DNA from: Nipponacmea schrenckii
Lineage: Eukaryota > Mollusca > Gastropoda > Lottiidae
Length of the DNA: 64,000 nt
Reading direction: 5' to 3'
NCBI GenBank assembly: GCA_030562195.1
Contig: CM060201.1
Coordinates: forward strand, 26,208,067-26,272,066
A program made the position numbers and the translations under genes. The notes beneath the pieces are model-generated. The model did not search any database and had not been told where the DNA came from. It saw only the letters and a program-made list of their open reading frames with translations. Below are positions 44,375-55,900 of the stretch, piece after piece (positions within the stretch are counted from its first letter, which is position 1; every line of letters starts with the position of its first letter).

Positions 44375-45000
44375 ATAAAATACATGGGTCTGTGATAATA
44401 AATACATTGGATCTGTGATTTGATACATGGATCTGTGATTAAATACTTGGATCTGTGATTAAATACATGGATCTGCAGGAGAAAGTGATTGTCGAATACA
44501 ATAAATACATGGATCTGTGATTATAAATATGTGGGTCTGTGATGATAAATACATGGATCTGTTATTAAATACTCTGTGAAAAATACATCGATCTGCAGGA
44601 GAAAGTCATTAAATACATCGATCTGCAGGAGAAAGTCATTAAATACATCGATCTGCAGGAGAAAGTCATTAAATACATCGATCTGCAGGAGAAAGTCATT
44701 AAATACATCGATCTGCAGGAGAAAGTCATTAAATACATCGATCTGCAGGTGAAAGTCATTAAATACATCGATCTGCAGGTGAAAGTCATTAAATACATCG
44801 ATCTGCAGGAGAAAGTCACTAAATTCATAGATCTATGATTTACAGTCATTGCACTATAACTCAAGGAATGCAATAGCTTAAATATCTAGAAATGTCTGTA
44901 AATTACAGAGAAAGTGATAAAATACATGGGTCTGTGATTAGATACATTGTCTGTGATAATAAATACATGGATCTGTGATAATAAATACATCAATCTGCTA
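44375..45000 (+). repeat. AAATACATGGATCTGTGATT minisatellite with a 30-bp core array
   Basis: Loose 20-bp repeats flank a regular core at 44581-44820: eight copies of a 30-bp unit, AAATACATCGATCTGCAGGA plus GAAAGTCATT, nearly identical. Each unit holds the palindromes ATCGAT and CTGCAG. It begins about 180 bp after the stop of the ARM-TIR-SAM gene, so it may be in its 3' untranslated region. The open minus frame across it (CRSMYLMTFS repeats) is a by-product of the period of 30. Confidence 0.92.
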
Positions 45001-46978
45001 CAGCCACTTGAGTTAGGGTAATTTGACAGGGTTTATTACATTAACCTGTTGACAATACCTGTCCGTTAAACCAATTCCTTCAATCAAAAATCCTAATGCT
45101 TGAGAGGGTAGAACTTCCTTGGTTAAAACAGGTAAGGTTTATTACAGGTTAATAAGACCATGACAAAACCTGTTTTCAGGAAATAATGTTTATATCAATA
45201 TCTGTATATTTTAATATTATATATATAATATATTTTGATAAGATGCTTAAGATAAGTTTTGATGAAATATTTCTTTATCAGAACAATTTAAAGTTTTGAT
45301 AAATGCCTTTTTTTGTAATTTGTAATACCGATATTTGAAATGCCTATTGTCTCCATTGAAATGTAACTTGTCATAATAAATGTAACTGTCACTGTTGTAA
45401 GTTATCCATATCATATAAAAAACGTAACTGTAACATGATGTAATTTAAAACTTTGCCATAAATGTCATTATAGCTATATAATATACATAGTATTACTGTG
45501 TGTTATAGTAGGATTTTACATTGTTATTTATTCATATTTTATGTCTGTTTATTATAAATGTCATTATAGCTATATAATATACATAATATTACTGTGTGTT
45601 ATAGTAGGATTTTACATTGTTATTTATTCATATTTTATGTCTGTTTATGATAAATGTCATTATAGCTATATAATATACATAATGTTAATGTGTCTTATAG
45701 TACAATTTTACATTGTTATTTATTTATATTTTATGTCTGTTTATTTGTTAGGTGTTTTTTGAGGCCTTAGAAAATAGTGTTATTCTTGTTGAAGTAAAAA
45801 GGGTTTTGCTATGATATTATATAATTATCCATATTATATTTGCTTATTTGTTTATTTTGTAATCAATTTTGTTGACATGTTGAAAGAAAGATTTTTAATA
45901 TTATATTGAATTATTGTGATTGGCCTCAAAAGGAGGCTAGCCTGAAAGATGTCAATAAAATTTCTTTTTCAAAATAGAAAGATGGTGGCTGGATCAGTTA
46001 GTTAGGGATTTGGGGGGGGGGGGGGGTTGCAAGCCGAATGTTGCATTTTTCTCATTCATTGTTAATAGGCAGAGGGAAAGACACTGATTTAGAATTTTCT
46101 TCAGCAAAATAAATGTAAATATCTCCAATGATTGTGAAAGGCACATTATTATTTCTGTGTCCTACCACAGCAAACCACGATTAAAGTAGCCCAAAGAATA
46201 AAACCTGTTATTCCCAGAGTTTACTAAACAGAGAAGAAACATTAGATAGTAAAGTATTGTAGTCTGAGGTTTTCAATTTATTGTTATCTCCCCTGAAACT
46301 ACTCTTTTACGTGACGAGTCTAAAAGAGTAATTCTTTTATAAATAAGAAAATTGAATATTTTCACAATCTTCCGCCAAAGAGATAGAAATGTAAGATATT
46401 TGGTATAGATTTTCAGTTCAATTCAAAAAGGTTTGATTCTTGAAGATTAAGAACTCATTAAGATAAAAAAAAATGTAATGCAAAATGTAAGAACTTGATA
46501 AACTTCTAAATTATTATTGTGGACTGTCTACTCGTCGACAGTGCGGACTCAGTCTACTTCAGCAGTTCAGCTTCAATTCTCCTTCTCTAATAAGTAATAT
46601 CATTGAGACCCTCTTGGCTTGGTGAAATTTAGAAATATTTAATTGTGGATGTAAGCCTAATATTAGGTATGCGATGATGTTTCTATGGTCTTTTACTTTG
46701 ATTAGATAACAACTGTAGGTAAAACTTCAATTTATTCATTTAAATTGATATGCCTAGATTATCTCAATTTGGTTAAAGATAGCATCTTCCTTGAGTTGCA
46801 TTTAGTAAATGGAGAAAATATATCAAGACACAATTATATGGATAGCAATTACTTTATTAGATAACTTGCGGCGTTTCAACTAGGGTAGGCCTACTCCTGT
46901 CTTCATCAAGCAGATTGAATCCTCAAGATTAGATAAAATAGATAAATATTTATGTATTAAAGGTAGAAGACGATAAAA
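45001..46978. other. intergenic region before RFWD3
   Basis: No exon seen. It contains the 96-bp repeat at 45461-45745 and a run of 13 G near 46013-46026. The last 100-200 bases should hold the RFWD3 promoter and leader; no core element is obvious. Confidence 0.5.
45461..45745 (+). repeat. 96-bp tandem repeat, three copies
   Basis: TCATTATAGCTATATAATAT recurs at about 45466, 45562 and 45657, each followed by TTTTACATTGTTATTTATTC and TTTTATGTCTGTTTAT. Nearly identical units indicate recent duplication. Confidence 0.9.
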
Positions 46979-49900
46979 ATGAGTGGAAATGAAAGGATTG
47001 ATCTGACAGGCCAGGTTCTTCCTCATCCATATCAAAATGTGGTAAGTAGGATATTATTGCTATTGATAACCATACTAGAGGCATAGATTGAATAAAATTT
47101 TCTCATGCACTACATTAAGTTCATTGGGGTTGCCAGTTGTCAATGCTAAATAGACTAGGCCTCACCAAATCCAAATCCTGTGGGGAAAATTTTGACCTTA
47201 TTTGTTAGGTATCTTTAGCGATAAGGGGTCATGCCTTTGCCTGTTACTTTTTTTTAAAGAAAAGACAATTATGCACCCGACCACGGCTTAAGGTAAGAAC
47301 TTCATGTTTGATGGTCAAAGTTTCAGTCAGCCCAGTCTGGTGTCAGCTTGCAACCAATATCACCGGCAGGAGTTCCAGAGGAAATATTTTTTACAAGACC
47401 TGTTTTAGCTATCTCATTTGAAACTAGCATGTCTTTCTTACTTCATAGAAATAACAGACCTGAAACTGATTGGAGTCTATTAAATTACTACGTCAGATAT
47501 GATATTTTCTTTCATAAAAAAAGTTCAGCAAGGTCACGCCTTTAAAATGACTTCTAATTACCCTTGATTGTCCTGATTCTTGTAACTAGGTCAGATGCGG
47601 ATTCATATCAATGCCCTGTAAACATAGTCATCTAAAGGTTTTTATGCATTGATAATGTTTGCCCTATATAGGCAAATACATATTTATAAATTCACATGGG
47701 AATAACACGTGTAAAATAATCTGAACATAAGCAATAAGTATATTGTCTTCAATACCATAAGTGATCAATAAGAAAAATGGCAGAATGTCAATATTCACTG
47801 GGCAACCTCTTGTGAAAAATTCAAATTTTTTAGTCACTGTGTAAAATGCACACCCCAGATTGGCAAGCGACTTTTCAGGAAACAAACTGTGCATTATACA
47901 CTGAATATACGGTAAGTAAAACCTCTTTACAAGTACAAGCTTATTGATATACATATAACTGGTTATGGGTTAATTTAATGTTATAAGATCTAACAATATT
48001 ATATAATGTTATGTATATAGAAATAAGGGTGATAATTGCCCCCATTATTTAAGGACTGAGTGATATTTCTAATCCTTAACATTGTTGTTTTTTGTAATGC
48101 ATTAGTTTTTAGTTTTTTCAATTATAAAGGGGCCTGTATTATTTTTTCCAAAAACTTTTGTTTGATTTAAACTATTTTGTTCTTTTGAGAGTACAAATAG
48201 CTTTAACTTGTAATTTTTATTATTAAAAATATACAGTTTATAAAAATAAGAACAATCTTGTTTCATAGTCTTTACATTTCCCGGTTTTTTGACCTGATGA
48301 TCTAAAATTTTAGATGAAAGTTATTTTTTTTCAAATTAAACTATGTAATAGGTGAAAAACTTTTTTTTGAGTGGATTAAAGGGAAAATTTATTTGAATTT
48401 TTCTGTCATATATTTTAAAATACCAGGTGAACAGACTTATATTTGTTCAAGTTTAAACTATCAATTTTTTGGTCATCTTAAGAGGTAGTATAACTTTAAC
48501 TTGTAATTTTAATGGAGCAAGTTTTGAGAGAACATGAGTCAGTTAAATATGAAACTAATGAAAAAAACTCTTGTTGTTATAGTACTTTTACTTACAGATA
48601 GTTGTTGATGACCATGATGATCTGATTGAAATTGGTTCAGATGAAAGTGATATTTTATTTTCTGATGCTCAATCAGATTCAGATGATGATAATCAGGTGA
48701 GAAAATTTTTAGCCTTTGAATGGATTCACAGGGATAAACATCTTTTTATTTTGTGTTTCGTCATTCTTCATTAGAAAACTCGTTCCTTATGAAGAAAGAA
48801 TTTAACCTTTTAGTGGATTCACAGAGATAAACATCTTGTCTTTTTGTGTTTTTTTTTGTTTGTTTTTAATTTCGCTTCTTATAAAGAAAGAAAAAACTAT
48901 ATTTTACAAGGATAACAACTTAGGTTCATAGTTTAGGATCCTTTCTACCAGATAGTCCTTGTCTAAACATCTTGCCATAGATCTTTCCTGAATTATCCAT
49001 ACACTTTAGCTTGCAAACTTTTCTTGCCGACTGCAGGAGGACAGAGGTTATTTTTACCTCTATCACCCAATTACAGCTGGGTTGATTGGAATTACGTACC
49101 AGTATGTCTAAAATTTGCAGTAATAGCTTATAGCATTTAGGCTTTCTTTTTTGCAGCATTCCAATTATAATACGTCTTTGGTTTTTGTAATTATATAAAT
49201 GATTTAAACTGCACTAAGACCGGATCAACTTACAGAAACGAAAAATAAAATGTGTGGCAATCAAATCAGATTTGTAAAGACATTTTGAATTTTTTTTGCA
49301 GATTGAAGTGAATGACGAAACTAATGAGAGAATGGATCGACCACCATTGCCATCCTTACATGAAAATAATGCTATTTTATCAATTCTTCTGAATCAAGAT
49401 GTCGCTCGTCCATCAACTTCACTGCCGTCTGCCACTGAAACAAATGTTCTACCTCTAAATGTTCCTTTACAAACAATAGAACAGTCTGTACCTCTACCTG
49501 CGTCTGCTAGTGCTCCAACAACCTCTGTGAACTCCATCAACTATACAAACGTAAATGACAGTGCACCAGTACCTCAGTCTTTTGCTTCCAATGTGCCAAA
49601 TATTAGTGCAGCTAGAACATTTCCCATAACAAGTGCTACAACTCCAATCCTTTCTGTGCCTATAATATCTGTTCAAAATGTGATTCACACACCACCTAGA
49701 GCTGTTTCATTAGCTTCTAGCCCAGCTAGATCTCCCTTTCAACAGAGAGTGCAATCTATGGTTGAACAAAATACCTCTCTAAATGAATTCCGAACACCCA
49801 AAAAACGTAAATTGATGTCACCAGAAAATAAGAAGTCACCAAGTAAAGAAGAATCTGACGATGAAGGAGATGTAAGTGATTTATGAGTAATTTTTATAAT

Positions 49901-52900
49901 TTTTGCATGTATCTATGACTCAGAATGTGCAAATAGTATTTGATTCTTCAGGTAGCATGAAGTTCGCTATTCTCATGGTCGAACTGAAAGTACTCTGCTC
50001 TGGAAGTAATAAAGAAATCGGCATTTTAACTTGGAAAAAAGATTGTTTTGTTATTGTGATGTGATGTTTGACAATATATTCAAAAAGCTTAAGTTCCAAT
50101 AATTATTACCACCTTCATGGCATTGAAATACAGTTTACAGTAGGGTACTGGTTGAATAGTAGTGGAGTATAGTTTTGTCACCACCAGACATCATTTAAAA
50201 ATGTCTGATTGAGGAAAAAATAAATCAACAGCCCTGGCCTGAACAAAATCAATGCAAATTGCCACAAGATATAAATTTGTTGTCAGGAGCATAAGATGTC
50301 TTTCTATCTACATCAATAAAATAAGCAATTATCTAATTGGCGATAAGTTACTTCGTTGACTGGATGTCAGATTATACAGATTTATTTAAGTGTTGGTACC
50401 ACTGATTAGTGTCAGAATTTGGAATATATAGAATGAGTTTTTTAACATGGATAAGAAGGAAATAATAGGAACCAAAAAGATATGCAGATGTCGGATTTTG
50501 AAGATATCGGATAACTCAGATCGTACACTGTATCGTGATGATTTGGGAGACATATTCTAGAATCTATCCTTTTTTGGAAACAAAAATTGCTCCCTATACT
50601 ACTGCTTTCTATTTAGTGTAAAAGGGACAATTGTGAATCATCTTATACCTTGACTACAATAGTTACCTTTCTTTATCACAGAGAACAAAGATTTTGATTG
50701 GGTTGTACTGGTATGCCAGCAAAATCATCTAATTAGAGTTTTCAACAGAACATCTGCAAACAATGAAAAAATGAAATTTTTCTGTCAAGGGTTCTGATTG
50801 GTTGTATTTGCTGGCATATAATCTATTCAAATCAAGAAAGGTGATCATTGCAGTCAAGGTATAAGATCAATGTTTGTAATAACCTGATCTTGTGAAGATG
50901 TATATAGATAGTATGGATGTTTTGACCATATATTTTGAGAAAAGGTTAATAACAGATATTAATGAATTCCTGTTTCAGACCTGTCCTATTTGTTTTGAAT
51001 TATGGACAACATCAGGTGCTCATAGATTGATATCTTTAAAATGTGGTCATTTATTTGGTCAAAGGTAGGCAATAATATTCTTTTTGTTCTGTTTTATATG
51101 AATATGAATATAATAAGCCAATATAGGCTTAACATTCCTCTTCATCATATCACTCCCAGTCTTAAATGAGATAGTAGCACTTTTCACATTAATTTGAAGG
51201 CTCATATTTCAATGTTGAATTGTGAACACTATTACAGCTTAGCTAAAAAGTTTCCTATTTCTGTGTATAGAGTATGATTGATAAAAAAATGTCAAACCTG
51301 ACTCTTTAATGGTATCCTATTTAGTTTTGACCTTAATTTTACAGCTGTATTCAGAAATGGTTAAAAGGACCAGGTAAATGTCCTCAATGTAATGCTAAAG
51401 CTAAAAGAATGGATATAAGAGTATTATATGTGAAAGGCATAAAAGTAAGTACCGGTCTAATTTTCGAATGTGTAATATTGTGGTCTTGAAATATATCTGT
51501 TTTAAGAGTTATGTCCCTTTAGGAGATAGGTGGTTTGGAGAGACTGAATAAAGATGTTGATCATGATTTTATAGACTGTTTTTTGTCTTCAAATCCTGAA
51601 CATTTGCACCAAGACTTCTGCTCTTGTATGTACATACTGCTCATCTGTTGATTAATCAAGTATTTATCAACCAATCAGATGAAGCTATTTTTCCTATTCT
51701 TTTTGTAAATTAATACACAAGTATTTTCTGTTCATACACTTTCAGATACAGATCTACTACTACTAGTACTACTGTAGTTCTTGTAATTCCACTAAAACTA
51801 AATGTTTGATGACCTCACTAATCACAAAATATTCTTGTATAACAAAAAGAATATGGCCCTTCACAATTAGTGGCGTCATCAAACACTAAATTATGGTAGA
51901 ATCGCTGGAACCAAAGGGATCTACCGGTATTTGTAATGGTGCAACTATATATAAACAAATTTGAAACAAATTCTCTTTAACAGAATGTATTTCTTATACT
52001 TACTGACATTGATAATGTATTATAGGCTTTAGACACAACAGAAAGAGACAGAGCTTTAGAGGAATTGGCTAAAGAAAGGGAAAGTAAAAGGAAAATGGAA
52101 CTCGAAAAAGCTCAATTAAGTTTACGATATCAACAATCTATAGAAGAATGTAATGTATTACGTAATGAACAGGATATTTTACGCAGAGAATTAGAATTAT
52201 TAAGGTATGGATCATTGGTATTAAATTCAAGAGCTAGCTTGAAGGTTCAGGGTGCAATGTTTGCCAGCTTGAAGGTTCAGGGTGCAATGTTTGCCAGCTT
52301 GAAGGTTCAGGGTGCAATGTTTGCCAGCTTGAAGGTTCAGGGTGCAATGTTTGCCAGCTTGAAGGTTCAGGGTGCAATGTTTGCCAGCTTGAAGGTTCAG
52401 GGTGCAATGTTTGCCAGCTTGAAGGTTCAGGGTGCGATGCTTACCAGTTTGAAGGTTCAGGGAGCAATTTTTGCCAGTTTGAAGGTTCAGGGTGCGATGT
52501 TTTTCAGTTTGAAAGTTCAGGGGGGGTGTGATGTTTTTCAGTTTGAAAGTTCAGGGTGCAATGTTTTTCAGTTTGAAAGTTTAGGGTGTGATGCTTGCCA
52601 GTTTGAAGGTTCAGGGTGCCATGCTTGCCAGTTTGAAAGTTTATGGTGCCATGCTTGCTAGTTTGAAGGTTCAAGGTGCGATGCTTGCCAGTTTGAAAGT
52701 TTAGGGTGCCATGCTTGCCAGTTTGAAGGTTCAAGGTGCGATGTTGCCAGTTTGAAAGTTTAGGGTGCCATGCTTGCCAGTTTAAAGGTTCAAGGTGCGA
52801 TGCTTGCCAGTTTGAAAGTTTAGGGTGCCATGCTTGCCAGTTTGAAGGTTCAAGGTGGGATGCTGGCCAGTTTGAAAGTTTAGGGTGCCATGCTTGCTAG

Positions 52901-55900
52901 TTTGAAGGTTCAAGGTGCGATCTTGCCAGTTTGAAAGTTCAGGGAGCAATTTTTGTCAGTTTGAAGGTTCAGGGTGCGATGTTTTTCAGTTTGGAAGTTC
53001 AGGGGGGGTGCAATGTTTTTCAGTTTGGAAGTTTAGGTTGTGATGCTTGCCAGTTTGAAGGTTCAGGGTGCCATGCTTGCCAGTTTGAAAGTTTAGGGTG
53101 CCAAGCTTGCTAGTTTGAAGGTTCAAGGTGCAATGCTTGCCAGTTTGAAAGTTTAGGGTGCCATGCTTGCCAGTTTGAAGGTTAAGGGTGCGATAGTTGC
53201 CAGTTTGAAAGTTAAGGGTGCCACTCTTGCTAGTTTGAAGGTTCAAGGTGCCATGCTTGCCAGTTTGAAGTTTAGGGTGCCATGCTTGCTAGTTTGAAGG
53301 TTCAGGGTTCGATTCTGCCAAGTTTGAAAGTTTAGGGTGCATGCTTGCCAGTTTGAAGATTCAGAGGGTGATGCTTGCCATTTTGAAGGTTCAGAGGGTG
53401 ATGCTTGCCAGTTTGTAAGTTCTGGGTGCGATGTTTGCCAGTTTGAAGGTTAAGGGTGCGATGCCTGCTCAGTTTGACATGGTTTTCTTTTATAGTATTG
53501 CATGTTGTTGATTTTGTCCAAAGAAAGGGGTCTGATCCTGCATGCTAATGATTGTGAAATGTCCCACTTCATTAGTTTATTGCAGTCTTGATCATAACTT
53601 TCCTCATTGCACACTTTATTTTTGCCCCTTTTCATAATCACTATGAGTGTAACCCACGATAAATGTTGAAAAGCAAAGAAATGAACATTTATATTGTCAT
53701 AATCCAATGACATTAAGATAAACCATGAAATGATTTTTTTATATTCTTTAATTTTTATTTTCAAAATGTTGCTTAAATTTAAGAGAAGTAGTATATCCAT
53801 AATAGTGTTTTTTTATAATATTCTTTAGTTTGTATAAAAATATTTTGATTATTAATCGATTTTTGATAGTCCAACCCTTAATTGCACTTTTTTAATACCT
53901 TGTTTGTCTCTTTAGGTCTCAATCAAGTAATTCAACATTTCGTATGTCTCAACCATCAACTAGCATCACCTCATCTCAGTCCGTCTGTACTGGTCAGTTT
54001 AAACTAGATAAAACTATCACTATCTCCCAAGAGGGAAAATGTCGTGTGTTAGCCTACAGTTCATCATTAGCAGCTTTGTTAGTTAGTCAGCCTTCTAATA
54101 GCCATCTGTTTAAAGGTTTTGGAGTGAAAAAGGTAAGAATATTTATTTTCATATGCCCACATGAAAATTTGGACATGTATAGACCCTGTCCATCTGTCCA
54201 CAAATAGCTTGTGAACACAATAGAGACTACAGTTTTCATCTGATTTGAATAAAACTTGCTGTGAACATTTATTGTGATGAGTTCCTGGACAGGTTCTTTT
54301 TGGGGTTAATGCCCTTGACTTATTTAAAAAGCGTCGAAATTGGCTTCAGTAAGTAAAACTCATCAGATAAACCTTTTGACCTAACCAGATGACGTCTGCT
54401 TTAACCAATTAGATTTAACTGGATCAATTCAGAACATTTAAGAAAAAGCATGTTTCTATTTTGGACTTGATAAACTAGTCTATTCTGCTGAAAATACACT
54501 ATTTGATCGAGTCTTAAAACACCAACGCCATTGAAGGTGTAAATTTAATCGGTTAAAGGAGCTTAGGTCAAAAGGTTAATCTGACGAGTTTTATAGAGAA
54601 ATCATCAGAAAATACTGAAGTAGTTCTAGTAAATGTAAAATTAGAACGAAAGTTTGGTCTATCACAGATTACCTGGCCTGTGACAGTTTATCATGAGTCA
54701 GATGAGATTTGTCAATGATACATTGTTTTGTTTTTTTTTGCAGATCAGTACCATGGACTTAAAAACATTTCAGTATGTACCAATCCATGCCAATTCAATA
54801 CGTGATATGTGCTTTCATCCGGTCTATGATGATGGTATGCTACTCAGTTGTGGCATGGATAAAACTATTAAAATTACTAATATTATGAGTAACGCGGTTG
54901 TTCAAACGTAAGTAATTTACGTAGTAATAATTTGAACGTAGAATTATCTGCATTTGAAAAGTTAAAATGACGACTCGTCAATTCTTGAGACTCTGAGGTA
55001 TTTAGAAAGACAAATATAGAATAGAAAGTAAAGTTCCTGTAATATACATATTTTCAATAAGTGGCATTAAAAACTTAGTTTTGGTGGAATGGCAGAATAC
55101 CACAAACATCTGATTGAAAATCAGAATGGTGCAAATTGATATCTTTTAAAGGAGGATTGCGTCTTTGACGTGGTTTATCAACGAAATGACATTCTACAAT
55201 TCTACAACAGTACTATTTTGAGGCTGATATTCCAATTCCCTACAAAAATATAGAAAAAATCAAAACAAATTTTTGCTTTGCTCAGACAATAATCATGACT
55301 TGACCAATATTCTTTTCTATTAACCAGATACGAATCTAGTCTACCGGTATGGAGTTGTGTATGGAATACTAGTAATAAACTATATTTCTATGCTGGACTA
55401 TCAAATGGTACCGTGCTAGAATATGATACTAGAAATACCAGTGAAGCTGTCCAAGAAATAAATAAAGAAGCTAAAAGAGCTCCTGTGGTATCATTACAAT
55501 ATATTCCTAGAGATGATGATTCTCATTTTAAGTAAGGACATTTATTTTCTGCTGTTTCTGCTAATATTGTCAGTTTCAAATTTCCTGATGAGGATTGAGT
55601 ATCTGAAACGTATGAACAGAATATTTCAGTTCAAAACAATGTAAGACCTACAACAAGGGGTTTCCAAATAATTTGTCGTGCGGGCCAGAAATTTTTTTTT
55701 ATGGTTGCGGGCAACAGAGTACTGACCTTACGTATGCCTGTTTCGTTATTAAGATGCTGTTTTGAAACAATTCCTAAAATTTTTAGTTTAAATCAGTCAT
55801 TAGTTTATTATTGGTATATAATATTATTTCAGACAAGAAGGATTATTAATTGGTCAATTAGATCAGACAAGTTTTTATGAAAAGAAAAACGAAAGTGAAT

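Noticed and set aside
44565..44873. Minus-strand ORF of CRSMYLMTFS repeats
   Set aside because: Open only because the 30-bp unit keeps frame; it lies in the 3' flank of the ARM-TIR-SAM gene.
52504..53246. Minus-strand ORFs of [17 protein letters not shown] type
   Set aside because: Antisense reading of the RFWD3 intron 6 minisatellite.
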